In this document: piece by piece, positions 21,668 to 35,351 of the stretch
Layout: each line of letters starts with the position of its first letter
Numbering within the stretch: position 1 is the stretch's first letter
NCBI GenBank assembly: GCA_964057225.1
Contig: OZ059900.1
Location: 4,288,501-4,352,500, forward strand
Length of the DNA: 64,000 nucleotides
Source: Auanema rhodensis
Taxonomy: Eukaryota > Nematoda > Chromadorea > Rhabditida > Rhabditidae
Reading direction: 5' to 3'
Made by a program: the position numbers and the translations under genes
The notes under the pieces: generated by a model
What the model saw: only the letters and a program-made list of their open reading frames with translations
Database searches by the model: none
What the model was told of the DNA's origin: nothing

Positions 21668-22677
21668 GGTGTTGTATCCAGTAGAGCAGTCTTTATAAAC
21701 TGCGATCTGTTGAGACTATCCTTTGATTGGATGTTTTGTTTTATACCTGAAAGTATACCTTATTCTTGTTTCAAATAACGTTTTATTGATTGTATATAGC
21801 GATAGCAATATTGATACCTTATTTTAAAAAAGGTATACTTTATTTGTAAGAAAAGGTATACTTTATTTGTAAGAAAAAGTATACTTTATTGGAATATTGG
21901 AACCATTTTTCAAAAAAAAAGCGCATATAAATGGTCACCCGAGAATTTTAATTTAAAAAATCAAAAATTTTGATAAAAATGGCAAATTTTACTTGATTGA
22001 TTCTGTCAGCGCTGTAGCTTTCCTCAAGGATTAAGCCATATCGGGAAATTTTCCAAAACATATTTCATATATAGTGTAAAATATGTAAAAAGAGTCAGAA
22101 AATAGAATAAGACTACTCTGAAAAATAGTTTTGAAAAAAAAAATTTGCATATTTTTTCAAAAATTTCCATAATTTTTGACTAGACAAAATTTTTGGTCGG
22201 TTGGCGGTTTGGCTTAAAAAGTTCAACTTTCTACATGCATGGCTTAATCTTTTACTTGAGCATACAGCGCTGACAGAATCAATCAAGTACGTGAAAAAAA
22301 TTTTTTTGTGGTCGGTGAGCGGTTGGCATGGCTTAATCCTTGACGAAAGCTACAGCGCTGACAGAATCAATCAAGTAAAAAAAAAATTTTGTTTCTCAAT
22401 TCCAATGTTAAAACTCTTTAAAAATGTGTAAAAAATGTTTTGAGAGTATCGTGAAAACATGTTGAAAAAAAAATTTTTTTTGGACTTGGAAATTTTTTTG
22501 GTCTCTGAGCTGTGAGCCTATCGCAGTTTCTCAAAAATGATGAACTTTATACATGCATGGCTTAATCTTTTACTTGAGCATACAGCGCTGACAGAATCAA
22601 TCAAGTAAATGAGAGAGGAACGAAATTTTGATACCATATGTCTTCGGGGAAGTATTTCTGAATAAATTTTTTTTTTT

Positions 22678-23669
22678 CGCATTTTTGCAGGGAGAAAAAT
22701 TTTTTAGTGAATTTTTACAAGGGAAAAATTTTTTTTTAGAATTTTTGCAGGGAAAAATTTTTTTTTGTGTATTTTTGTAGGAAAAATTTTTTTTCGTGTA
22801 TTTTTGCAGGAAAAATTTTTTTTCGTGTATTTTTGCAGGAAAAATTTTTTTTCGTGTATATTTGCAGGAAAACTTTTTCTTTGTGTATTTTTGCAAGAAA
22901 AGTAGTTTCTTCGTGTATTTTTGCAGGAAAAATTTTTTTTCGTGTGTTTATACATGAAAACTTTTTCTTTGTGTATTTTTGCAGGAAAAATTTTTTTTCG
23001 TGTATTTTTGCAGGAAATGTAATTTGTAGGTGTATTTTTGCAGGAAAAGTAGTTTCTTCGTGTATTTTTGCGGTAAAAGTAGTTTCTTCGTGTATTTTTG
23101 CAGGAAAAACTTTTTTTCGTGTATTTATACATGAAAACTTTTTCTTTGTGTATTTTTGCAGGAAAAGTAGTTTCTTCGTGTATTTATACATGAAAACTTT
23201 TTCTTTGTGTATTTATACATGAAAACTTTTTCTCTGTGTATTTTTGCAGGAAAAATTATTTTTCGTGTATTTATACATGAAAACTTTTTCTTTGTGTATT
23301 TTTGCAGGAAAAGTAGTTTCTTCGTGTATTTATACATGAAAACTTTTTCTTTGTGTATTTATACATGAAAACTTTTTCTCTGTGTATTTTTGCAGGAAAA
23401 ATTATTTTTCGTGTATTTATACATGAAAACTTTTTCTTTGTGTATTTTTGCAGGAAAAGTAGTTTCTTCGTGTATTTATACATGAAAACTTTTTCTTTGT
23501 GTATTTATACATGAAAACTTTTTCTTTGTGTATTTTTGCAGGAAAAATTATTTTTCGTGTATTTATACATGAAAACTTTTTCTTTGTGTATTTTTGCAGG
23601 AAAAATTTTTTTTCGTGTAATTTTGCAGGAAAAGTAGTTTGTAGGTGTATTTTTGCAGGAAAAGTATTT
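22678..23669. repeat. Minisatellite of unit 7
   Basis: CTCTGTG joints although the rest of the unit is haplotype B, so minisatellite and body have been exchanged independently. Confidence 0.95.
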
Positions 23670-23974
23670 TACATAAAATTTTTACTGGAATGTTTCATCG
23701 GAATATAAACATTATGAAATAATATCTGAAGATTGTTACACTATTCACCGAAACGATATCACAATCGTAAGGTAGCAGGAGAAAATTTTTACAATAATTT
23801 TCGTTATCTGCAATTTTACTTGTTCACATTGAAAAATGTGAATATTTTCTATAATGTGTCGTTTCTGTGTGATTTTTCAACTTTCTTAATTTTTTTGGTG
23901 AATTGGGAAAAAAAAATTATTCTACTTCTCGATATTTATATTGTTTAGTAAGAAATAATGGATTCTCTATTGCG

Positions 23975-24818
23975 AATCTGATTGATTCTGTCAGCGCTGT
24001 ATGCTCAAGTAAAAGATTAAGCCATGCATGTATAAAGTTCATTATTTTTGAGAAACTGCGAACGGCTCATTAGAGCAGATATGATTTTTCTCGATTTCTA
24101 TGGATAACTGTGGTAATTCTGGAGCTAATACATGCTTAATAGTTGTTCTTCTTCCCAAGTTCAACGCAGTTATTAGTACAAACCAATTTAATGTTTGTTG
24201 ACTCTGAATAACCCAGTTAATCGACGGTTTTACTGTCTTTTTTCGAGATTAATGTTTGCCCTATCAACCTGATGGTAATATAGAGTTTTACCATGGTGAT
24301 CACGGGTAACGGAGAATTAGGGTTCGACTCCGGAGAGGGAGCCTTAGAAACGGCTACCACATCCAAGGAAGGCAGCAGGCGCGTAACTTATCCACTACTT
24401 CAGTGAGATAGTAACTAAAAATAAAAAGATCAATCTTTTTAGATTGATTATTTCACTGAGCTGAGCTTAAATAGCTCTACAAGGACCCAGTGGAGGGCAA
24501 GTCTGGTGCCAGCAGCCGCGGTAATTCCAGCTCCACTAGTGTAAAACGTTATTGCTGTAGTTAAAAAGCTCGTAGTTGGATCTGAGGCATTTTCTGTGAT
24601 ACGGCTTGCCGGTAATCATAGATGTGTCTATTTTGTCGGTTTTGTGTATGTACTTCGGTGTGTATACTGGCTCGGGTTTACTTTGAATAAATCAAAGCGC
24701 TCATAGCAAGCGATTGCTTGTATGTGCTATCATGGAATAATAAAAGAGGACTTCGGTTCTATTTATTGGTTTGAGAGTCGAATTAATGATTAATAGGGAC
24801 GATTCGGGGGCATTCGTA
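23975..24818 (+). rRNA. 18S rRNA, 5' half only (unit 8)
   Basis: It still has the B-type T at the 1010-equivalent position although the upstream hairpin loop is already GAAA. A recombination tract therefore ends between the two. Confidence 0.95.
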
Positions 24819-25828
24819 GGTGTTGTATCCAGTAGAGCAGTCTTTATAAACTGCGATCTGTTGAGACTATCCTTTGATTGGATGTTTTGTTTTATACCTG
24901 AAAGTATACCTTATTCTTGTTTCAAATAACGTTTTATTGATTGTATATAGCGATAGCAATATTGATACCTTATTTTAAAAAAGGTATACTTTATTTGTAA
25001 GAAAAGGTATACTTTATTTGTAAGAAAAAGTATACTTTATTGGAATATTGGAACCATTTTTCAAAAAAAAAGCGCATATAAATGGTCACCCGAGAATTTT
25101 AATTTAAAAAATCAAAAATTTTGATAAAAATGGCAAATTTTACTTGATTGATTCTGTCAGCGCTGTAGCTTTCCTCAAGGATTAAGCCATATCGGGAAAT
25201 TTTCCAAAACATATTTCATATATAGTGTAAAATATGTAAAAAGAGTCAGAAAATAGAATAAGACTACTCTGAAAAATAGTTTTGAAAAAAAAAATTTGCA
25301 TATTTTTTCAAAAATTTCCATAATTTTTGACTAGACAAAATTTTTGGTCGGTTGGCGGTTTGGCTTAAAAAGTTCAACTTTCTACATGCATGGCTTAATC
25401 TTTTACTTGAGCATACAGCGCTGACAGAATCAATCAAGTACGTGAAAAAAATTTTTTTGTGGTCGGTGAGCGGTTGGCATGGCTTAATCCTTGACGAAAG
25501 CTACAGCGCTGACAGAATCAATCAAGTAAAAAAAAAATTTTGTTTCTCAATTCCAATGTTAAAACTCTTTAAAAATGTGTAAAAAATGTTTTGAGAGTAT
25601 CGTGAAAACATGTTGAAAAAAAAATTTTTTTTGGACTTGGAAATTTTTTTGGTCTCTGAGCTGTGAGCCTATCGCAGTTTCTCAAAAATGATGAACTTTA
25701 TACATGCATGGCTTAATCTTTTACTTGAGCATACAGCGCTGACAGAATCAATCAAGTAAATGAGAGAGGAACGAAATTTTGATACCATATGTCTTCGGGG
25801 AAGTATTTCTGAATAAATTTTTTTTTTT

Positions 25829-26820
25829 CGCATTTTTGCAGGGAGAAAAATTTTTTAGTGAATTTTTACAAGGGAAAAATTTTTTTTTAGAATTTTTGCA
25901 GGGAAAAATTTTTTTTTGTGTATTTTTGTAGGAAAAATTTTTTTTCGTGTATTTTTGCAGGAAAAATTTTTTTTCGTGTATTTTTGCAGGAAAAATTTTT
26001 TTTCGTGTATATTTGCAGGAAAACTTTTTCTTTGTGTATTTTTGCAAGAAAAGTAGTTTCTTCGTGTATTTTTGCAGGAAAAATTTTTTTTCGTGTGTTT
26101 ATACATGAAAACTTTTTCTTTGTGTATTTTTGCAGGAAAAATTTTTTTTCGTGTATTTTTGCAGGAAATGTAATTTGTAGGTGTATTTTTGCAGGAAAAG
26201 TAGTTTCTTCGTGTATTTTTGCGGTAAAAGTAGTTTCTTCGTGTATTTTTGCAGGAAAAACTTTTTTTCGTGTATTTATACATGAAAACTTTTTCTTTGT
26301 GTATTTTTGCAGGAAAAGTAGTTTCTTCGTGTATTTATACATGAAAACTTTTTCTTTGTGTATTTATACATGAAAACTTTTTCTCTGTGTATTTTTGCAG
26401 GAAAAATTATTTTTCGTGTATTTATACATGAAAACTTTTTCTTTGTGTATTTTTGCAGGAAAAGTAGTTTCTTCGTGTATTTATACATGAAAACTTTTTC
26501 TTTGTGTATTTATACATGAAAACTTTTTCTCTGTGTATTTTTGCAGGAAAAATTATTTTTCGTGTATTTATACATGAAAACTTTTTCTTTGTGTATTTTT
26601 GCAGGAAAAGTAGTTTCTTCGTGTATTTATACATGAAAACTTTTTCTTTGTGTATTTATACATGAAAACTTTTTCTTTGTGTATTTTTGCAGGAAAAATT
26701 ATTTTTCGTGTATTTATACATGAAAACTTTTTCTTTGTGTATTTTTGCAGGAAAAATTTTTTTTCGTGTAATTTTGCAGGAAAAGTAGTTTGTAGGTGTA
26801 TTTTTGCAGGAAAAGTATTT
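25829..26820. repeat. Minisatellite of unit 8
   Basis: Unit 7 type, with CTCTGTG joints. Confidence 0.95.
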
Positions 26821-27125
26821 TACATAAAATTTTTACTGGAATGTTTCATCGGAATATAAACATTATGAAATAATATCTGAAGATTGTTACACTATTCACC
26901 GAAACGATATCACAATCGTAAGGTAGCAGGAGAAAATTTTTACAATAATTTTCGTTATCTGCAATTTTACTTGTTCACATTGAAAAATGTGAATATTTTC
27001 TATAATGTGTCGTTTCTGTGTGATTTTTCAACTTTCTTAATTTTTTTGGTGAATTGGGAAAAAAAAATTATTCTACTTCTCGATATTTATATTGTTTAGT
27101 AAGAAATAATGGATTCTCTATTGCG

Positions 27126-27969
27126 AATCTGATTGATTCTGTCAGCGCTGTATGCTCAAGTAAAAGATTAAGCCATGCATGTATAAAGTTCATTATTTTT
27201 GAGAAACTGCGAACGGCTCATTAGAGCAGATATGATTTTTCTCGATTTCTATGGATAACTGTGGTAATTCTGGAGCTAATACATGCTTAATAGTTGTTCT
27301 TCTTCCCAAGTTCAACGCAGTTATTAGTACAAACCAATTTAATGTTTGTTGACTCTGAATAACCCAGTTAATCGACGGTTTTACTGTCTTTTTTCGAGAT
27401 TAATGTTTGCCCTATCAACCTGATGGTAATATAGAGTTTTACCATGGTGATCACGGGTAACGGAGAATTAGGGTTCGACTCCGGAGAGGGAGCCTTAGAA
27501 ACGGCTACCACATCCAAGGAAGGCAGCAGGCGCGTAACTTATCCACTACTTCAGTGAGATAGTAACTAAAAATAAAAAGATCAATCTTTTTAGATTGATT
27601 ATTTCACTGAGCTGAGCTTAAATAGCTCTACAAGGACCCAGTGGAGGGCAAGTCTGGTGCCAGCAGCCGCGGTAATTCCAGCTCCACTAGTGTAAAACGT
27701 TATTGCTGTAGTTAAAAAGCTCGTAGTTGGATCTGAGGCATTTTCTGTGATACGGCTTGCCGGTAATCATAGATGTGTCTATTTTGTCGGTTTTGTGTAT
27801 GTACTTCGGTGTGTATACTGGCTCGGGTTTACTTTGAATAAATCAAAGCGCTCAAAGCAAGCGATTGCTTGTATGTGCTATCATGGAATAATAAAAGAGG
27901 ACTTCGGTTCTATTTATTGGTTTGAGAGTCGAATTAATGATTAATAGGGACGATTCGGGGGCATTCGTA
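27126..27969 (+). rRNA. 18S rRNA, 5' half only (unit 9)
   Basis: Back to A at 1010, with C at 934. The 18S variable sites are identical to haplotype A. Confidence 0.95.
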
Positions 27970-28977
27970 GGTGTTGTATCCAGTAGAGCAGTCTTTATAA
28001 ACTGCGATCTGTTGAGACTATCCTTTGATTGGATGTTTTGTTTTATACCTGAAAGTATACCTTATTCTTGTTTCAAATAACGTTTTATTGATTGTATATA
28101 GCGATAGCAATATTGATACCTTATTTTAAAAAAGGTATACTTTATTTGTAAGAAAAGGTATACTTTATTTGTAAGAAAAAGTATACTTTATTGGAATATT
28201 GGAACCATTTTTCAAAAAAAAGCGCATATAAATGGTCACCCGAGAATTTTAATTTAAAAAATCAAAAATTTTGATAAAAATGGCAAATTTTACTTGATTG
28301 ATTCTGTCAGCGCTGTAGCTTTCCTCAAGGATTAAGCCATATCGGGAAATTTTCCAAAACATATTTCATATATAGTGTAAAATATGTAAAAAGAGTCAGA
28401 AAATAGAATAAGACTACTCTGAAAAATAGTTTTGAAAAAAAAAATTTGCATATTTTTTCAAAAATTTCCATAATTTTTGACTAGACAAAATTTTTGGTCG
28501 GTTGGCGGTTTGGCTTAAAAAGTTCAACTTTCTACATGCATGGCTTAATCGTTTACTTGAGCATACAGCGCTGACAGAATCAATCAAGTACGTGAAAAAA
28601 ATTTTTTTGTGGTCGGTGAGCGGTTGGCATGGCTTAATCCTTGACGAAAGCTACAGCGCTGACAGAATCAATCAAGTAAAAAAAAAATTTTGTTTCTCAA
28701 TTCCAATGTTAAAACTCTTTAAAAATGTGTAAAAAATGTTTTGAGAGTATCGTGAAAACATGTTGAAAAAAAAATTTTTTTTGGACTTGGAAATTTTTTT
28801 GGTCTCTGAGCTGTGAGCCTATCGCAGTTTCTCAAAAATGATGAACTTTATACATGCATGGCTTAATCTTTTACTTGAGCATACAGCGCTGACAGAATCA
28901 ATCAAGTAAATGAGAGAGGAACGAAATTTTGATACCATATGTCTTCGGGGAAGTATTTCTGAATAAATTTTTTTTTT

Positions 28978-29823
28978 CGCATTTTTGCAGGGAGAAAAAT
29001 TTTTTAGTGAATTTTTACAAGGGAAAAATTTTTTTTTAGAATTTTTGCAGGGAAAAATTTTTTTTTGTGTATTTTTGTAGGAAAAATTTTTTTTCGTGTA
29101 TTTTTGCTTGAAAAATTTTTTTTCGTGTATTTTTGCAGGAAAAATTTTTTTTCGTGTATATTTGCAGGAAAACTTTTTCTTTGTGTATTTTTGCAAGAAA
29201 AGTAGTTTCTTCGTGTATTTTTGCAGGAAAAATTTTTTTTCGTGTGTTTATACATGAAAACTTTTTCTTTGTGTATTTTTGCAGGAAAAATTTTTTTTCG
29301 TGTATTTTTGCAGGAAATGTAATTTGTAGGTGTATTTTTGCAGGAAAAGTAGTTTCTTCGTGTATTTTTGCGGTAAAAGTAGTTTCTTCGTGTATTTTTG
29401 CAGGAAAAACTTTTTTTCGTGTATTTATACATGAAAACTTTTTCTTTGTGTATTTTTGCAGGAAAAGTAGTTTCTTCGTGTATTTATACATGAAAACTTT
29501 TTCTTTGTGTATTTATACATGAAAACTTTTTCTTTGTGTATTTTTGCAGGAAAAATTATTTTTCGTGTATTTATACATGAAAACTTTTTCTTTGTGTATT
29601 TTTGCAGGAAAAGTAGTTTCTTCGTGTATTTATACATGAAAACTTTTTCTTTGTGTATTTATACATGAAAACTTTTTCTTTGTGTATTTTTGCAGGAAAA
29701 ATTATTTTTCGTGTATTTATACATGAAAACTTTTTCTTTGTGTATTTTTGCAGGAAAAATTTTTTTTCGTGTAATTTTGCAGGAAAAGTAGTTTGTAGGT
29801 GTATTTTTGCAGGAAAAGTATTT
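28978..29823. repeat. Minisatellite of unit 9, one 146-bp copy fewer
   Basis: First appearance of the GCTTG monomer variant that marks haplotype C. Confidence 0.95.
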
Positions 29824-30128
29824 TACATAAAATTTTTACTGGAATGTTTCATCGGAATATAAACATTATGAAATAATATCTGAAGATTGTTACACTATTC
29901 ACCGAAACGATATCACAATCGTAAGGTAGCAGGAGAAAATTTTTACAATAATTTTCGTTATCTGCAATTTTACTTGTTCACATTGAAAAATGTGAATATT
30001 TTCTATAATGTGTCGTTTCTGTGTGATTTTTCAACTTTCTTAATTTTTTTGGTGAATTGGGAAAAAAAAATTATTCTACTTCTCGATATTTATATTGTTT
30101 AGTAAGAAATAATGGATTCTCTATTGCG

Positions 30129-30972
30129 AATCTGATTGATTCTGTCAGCGCTGTATGCTCAAGTAAAAGATTAAGCCATGCATGTATAAAGTTCATTATT
30201 TTTGAGAAACTGCGAACGGCTCATTAGAGCAGATATGATTTTTCTCGATTTCTATGGATAACTGTGGTAATTCTGGAGCTAATACATGCTTAATAGTTGT
30301 TCTTCTTCCCAAGTTCAACGCAGTTATTAGTACAAACCAATTTAATGTTTGTTGACTCTGAATAACCCAGTTAATCGACGGTTTTACTGTCTTTTTTCGA
30401 GATTAATGTTTGCCCTATCAACCTGATGGTAATATAGAGTTTTACCATGGTGATCACGGGTAACGGAGAATTAGGGTTCGACTCCGGAGAGGGAGCCTTA
30501 GAAACGGCTACCACATCCAAGGAAGGCAGCAGGCGCGTAACTTATCCACTACTTCAGTGAGATAGTAACTAAAAATAAAAAGATCAATCTTTTTAGATTG
30601 ATTATTTCACTGAGCTGAGCTTAAATAGCTCTACAAGGACCCAGTGGAGGGCAAGTCTGGTGCCAGCAGCCGCGGTAATTCCAGCTCCACTAGTGTAAAA
30701 CGTTATTGCTGTAGTTAAAAAGCTCGTAGTTGGATCTGAGGCATTTTCTGTGATACGGCTTGCCGGTAATCATAGATGTGTCTATTTTGTCGGTTTTGTG
30801 TATGTACTTCGGTGTGTATACTGGCTCGGGTTTACTTTGAATAAATCAAAGCGCTCAAAGCAAGCGATTGCTTGTATGTGCTATCATGGAATAATAAAAG
30901 AGGACTTCGGTTCTATTTATTGGTTTGAGAGTCGAATTAATGATTAATAGGGACGATTCGGGGGCATTCGTA
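30129..30972 (+). rRNA. 18S rRNA, 5' half only (unit 10)
   Basis: The variable sites are as in unit 9. Confidence 0.95.
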
Positions 30973-31981
30973 GGTGTTGTATCCAGTAGAGCAGTCTTTA
31001 TAAACTGCGATCTGTTGAGACTATCCTTTGATTGGATGTTTTGTTTTATACCTGAAAGTATACCTTATTCTTGTTTCAAATAACGTTTTATTGATTGTAT
31101 ATAGCGATAGCAATATTGATACCTTATTTTAAAAAAGGTATACTTTATTTGTAAGAAAAGGTATACTTTATTTGTAAGAAAAAGTATACTTTATTGGAAT
31201 ATTGGAACCATTTTTCAAAAAAAAGCGCATATAAATGGTCACCCGAGAATTTTAATTTAAAAAATCAAAAATTTTGATAAAAATGGCAAATTTTACTTGA
31301 TTGATTCTGTCAGCGCTGTAGCTTTCCTCAAGGATTAAGCCATATCGGGAAATTTTCCAAAACATATTTCATATATAGTGTAAAATATGTAAAAAGAGTC
31401 AGAAAATAGAATAAGACTACTCTGAAAAATAGTTTTGAAAAAAAAAATTTGCATATTTTTTCAAAAATTTCCATAATTTTTGACTAGACAAAATTTTTGG
31501 TCGGTTGGCGGTTTGGCTTAAAAAGTTCAACTTTCTACATGCATGGCTTAATCTTTTACTTGAGCATACAGCGCTGACAGAATCAATCAAGTACGTGAAA
31601 AAAATTTTTTTGTGGTCGGTGAGCGGTTGGCATGGCTTAATCCTTGACGAAAGCTACAGCGCTGACAGAATCAATCAAGTAAAAAAAAAATTTTGTTTCT
31701 CAATTCCAATGTTAAAACTCTTTAAAAATGTGTAAAAAATGTTTTGAGAGTATCGTGAAAACATGTTGAAAAAAAAATTTTTTTTGGACTTGGAAATTTT
31801 TTTGGTCTCTGAGCTGTGAGCCTATCGCAGTTTCTCAAAAATGATGAACTTTATACATGCATGGCTTAATCTTTTACTTGAGCATACAGCGCTGACAGAA
31901 TCAATCAAGTAAATGAGAGAGGAACGAAATTTTGATACCATATGTCTTCGGGGAAGTATTTCTGAATAAATTTTTTTTTTT

Positions 31982-33193
31982 CGCATTTTTGCAGGGAGAA
32001 AAATTTTTTAGTGAATTTTTACAAGGGAAAAATTTTTTTTTAGAATTTTTGTAGGAAAAATTTTTTTTCGTGTATTTTTGCAGGAAAAATTTTTTTTCGT
32101 GTATTTTTGCAGGAAAAATTTTTTTTCGTGTATATTTGCAGGAAAACTTTTTCTTTGTGTATTTTTGCAAGAAAAGTAGTTTCTTCGTGTATTTTTGCAG
32201 GAAAAATTTTTTTTCGTGTGTTTATACATGAAAACTTTTTCTTTGTGTATTTTTGCAGGAAAAATTTTTTTTCGTGTATTTTTGCAGGAAATGTAATTTG
32301 TAGGTGTATTTTTGCAGGAAAAGTAGTTTCTTCGTGTATTTTTGCGGTAAAAGTTTGCAGGGAGAAAAATTTTTTAGTGAATTTTTACAAGGGAAAAATT
32401 TTTTTTTAGAATTTTTGCAGGGAAAAATTTTTTTTTGTGTATTTTTGTAGGAAAAATTTTTTTTCGTGTATTTTTGCTTGAAAAATTTTTTTTCGTGTAT
32501 TTTTGCAGGAAAAATTTTTTTTCGTGTATATTTGCAGGAAAACTTTTTCTTTGTGTATTTTTGCAAGAAAAGTAGTTTCTTCGTGTATTTTTGCAGGAAA
32601 AATTTTTTTTCGTGTGTTTATACATGAAAACTTTTTCTTTGTGTATTTTTGCAGGAAAAATTTTTTTTCGTGTATTTTTGCAGGAAATGTAATTTGTAGG
32701 TGTATTTTTGCAGGAAAAGTAGTTTCTTCGTGTATTTTTGCGGTAAAAGTAGTTTCTTCGTGTATTTTTGCAGGAAAAACTTTTTTTCGTGTATTTATAC
32801 ATGAAAACTTTTTCTTTGTGTATTTTTGCAGGAAAAGTAGTTTCTTCGTGTATTTATACATGAAAACTTTTTCTTTGTGTATTTATACATGAAAACTTTT
32901 TCTCTGTGTATTTTTGCAGGAAAAATTATTTTTCGTGTATTTATACATGAAAACTTTTTCTTTGTGTATTTTTGCAGGAAAAGTAGTTTCTTCGTGTATT
33001 TATACATGAAAACTTTTTCTTTGTGTATTTATACATGAAAACTTTTTCTTTGTGTATTTTTGCAGGAAAAATTATTTTTCGTGTATTTATACATGAAAAC
33101 TTTTTCTTTGTGTATTTTTGCAGGAAAAATTTTTTTTCGTGTAATTTTGCAGGAAAAGTAGTTTGTAGGTGTATTTTTGCAGGAAAAGTATTT
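31982..33193. repeat. Minisatellite of unit 10 with duplicated left part
   Basis: The first copy is of the GCAGG form with one monomer deleted; the second begins at about 32354 and has the GCTTG form. Confidence 0.95.
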
Positions 33194-33498
33194 TACATAA
33201 AATTTTTACTGGAATGTTTCATCGGAATATAAACATTATGAAATAATATCTGAAGATTGTTACACTATTCACCGAAACGATATCACAATCGTAAGGTAGC
33301 AGGAGAAAATTTTTACAATAATTTTCGTTATCTGCAATTTTACTTGTTCACATTGAAAAATGTGAATATTTTCTATAATGTGTCGTTTCTGTGTGATTTT
33401 TCAACTTTCTTAATTTTTTTGGTGAATTGGGAAAAAAAAATTATTCTACTTCTCGATATTTATATTGTTTAGTAAGAAATAATGGATTCTCTATTGCG

Positions 33499-34342
33499 AA
33501 TCTGATTGATTCTGTCAGCGCTGTATGCTCAAGTAAAAGATTAAGCCATGCATGTATAAAGTTCATTATTTTTGAGAAACTGCGAACGGCTCATTAGAGC
33601 AGATATGATTTTTCTCGATTTCTATGGATAACTGTGGTAATTCTGGAGCTAATACATGCTTAATAGTTGTTCTTCTTCCCAAGTTCAACGCAGTTATTAG
33701 TACAAACCAATTTAATGTTTGTTGACTCTGAATAACCCAGTTAATCGACGGTTTTACTGTCTTTTTTCGAGATTAATGTTTGCCCTATCAACCTGATGGT
33801 AATATAGAGTTTTACCATGGTGATCACGGGTAACGGAGAATTAGGGTTCGACTCCGGAGAGGGAGCCTTAGAAACGGCTACCACATCCAAGGAAGGCAGC
33901 AGGCGCGTAACTTATCCACTACTTCAGTGAGATAGTAACTAAAAATAAAAAGATCAATCTTTTTAGATTGATTATTTCACTGAGCTGAGCTTAAATAGCT
34001 CTACAAGGACCCAGTGGAGGGCAAGTCTGGTGCCAGCAGCCGCGGTAATTCCAGCTCCACTAGTGTAAAACGTTATTGCTGTAGTTAAAAAGCTCGTAGT
34101 TGGATCTGAGGCATTTTCTGTGATACGGCTTGCCGGTAATCATAGATGTGTTTATTTTGTCGGTTTTGTGTATGTACTTCGGTGTGTATACTGGCTCGGG
34201 TTTACTTTGAATAAATCAAAGCGCTCAAAGCAAGCGATTGCTTGTATGTGCTATCATGGAATAATAAAAGAGGACTTCGGTTCTATTTATTGGTTTGAGA
34301 GTCGAATTAATGATTAATAGGGACGATTCGGGGGCATTCGTA
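33499..34342 (+). rRNA. 18S rRNA, 5' half only (unit 11)
   Basis: First copy with T at the 934-equivalent position (GTGTTTATT in V4), a change shared by all later copies except unit 13. Confidence 0.95.
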
Positions 34343-35351
34343 GGTGTTGTATCCAGTAGAGCAGTCTTTATAAACTGCGATCTGTTGAGACTATCCTTTG
34401 ATTGGATGTTTTGTTTTATACCTGAAAGTATACCTTATTCTTGTTTCAAATAACGTTTTATTGATTGTATATAGCGATAGCAATATTGATACCTTATTTT
34501 AAAAAAGGTATACTTTATTTGTAAGAAAAGGTATACTTTATTTGTAAGAAAAAGTATACTTTATTGGAATATTGGAACCATTTTTCAAAAAAAAGCGCAT
34601 ATAAATGGTCACCCGAGAATTTTAATTTAAAAAATCAAAAATTTTGATAAAAATGGCAAATTTTACTTGATTGATTCTGTCAGCGCTGTAGCTTTCCTCA
34701 AGGATTAAGCCATATCGGGAAATTTTCCAAAACATATTTCATATATAGTGTAAAATATGTAAAAAGAGTCAGAAAATAGAATAAGACTACTCTGAAAAAT
34801 AGTTTTGAAAAAAAAAATTTGCATATTTTTTCAAAAATTTCCATAATTTTTGACTAGACAAAATTTTTGGTCGGTTGGCGGTTTGGCTTAAAAAGTTCAA
34901 CTTTCTACATGCATGGCTTAATCTTTTACTTGAGCATACAGCGCTGACAGAATCAATCAAGTACGTGAAAAAAATTTTTTTGTGGTCGGTGAGCGGTTGG
35001 CATGGCTTAATCCTTGACGAAAGCTACAGCGCTGACAGAATCAATCAAGTAAAAAAAAAATTTTGTTTCTCAATTCCAATGTTAAAACTCTTTAAAAATG
35101 TGTAAAAAATGTTTTGAGAGTATCGTGAAAACATGTTGAAAAAAAAATTTTTTTTGGACTTGGAAATTTTTTTGGTCTCTGAGCTGTGAGCCTATCGCAG
35201 TTTCTCAAAAATGATGAACTTTATACATGCATGGCTTAATCTTTTACTTGAGCATACAGCGCTGACAGAATCAATCAAGTAAATGAGAGAGGAACGAAAT
35301 TTTGATACCATATGTCTTCGGGGAAGTATTTCTGAATAAATTTTTTTTTTT

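Larger units (their letters stand above)
20544..23694 (+). repeat. Array unit 7 (3151 bp, haplotype B)
   Basis: It has all B markers. The inverted 18S cluster is at 22224-22603. Confidence 0.97.
23695..26845 (+). repeat. Array unit 8 (3151 bp, mosaic of B and C)
   Basis: It combines the A/C-type hairpin loop GAAA with the B-type T at the 1010 position and the 9-A run. It is therefore a recombinant or transitional unit between the A/B part of the array and the C part. The inverted 18S cluster is at 25375-25754. Confidence 0.96.
26846..29848 (+). repeat. Array unit 9 (3003 bp, first haplotype C unit)
   Basis: Haplotype C combines GAGAAAATTTTTAC (as in B), loop GAAA, A at 1010 and an 8-A run (as in A). 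It has one 146-bp minisatellite higher-order copy fewer than units 1-8, the new monomer variant TTTTTGCTTG (29103-29112), and a private G in the inverted 18S cluster (28525-28904). Confidence 0.96.
29849..33218 (+). repeat. Array unit 10 (3370 bp, haplotype C, duplicated minisatellite start)
   Basis: The first part of the minisatellite is present twice. The duplication junction GCGGTAAAAG/TTTGCAGGG is at about 32353. The first copy lacks one 30-bp monomer near 32050. The inverted 18S cluster is at 31528-31907. Confidence 0.96.
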
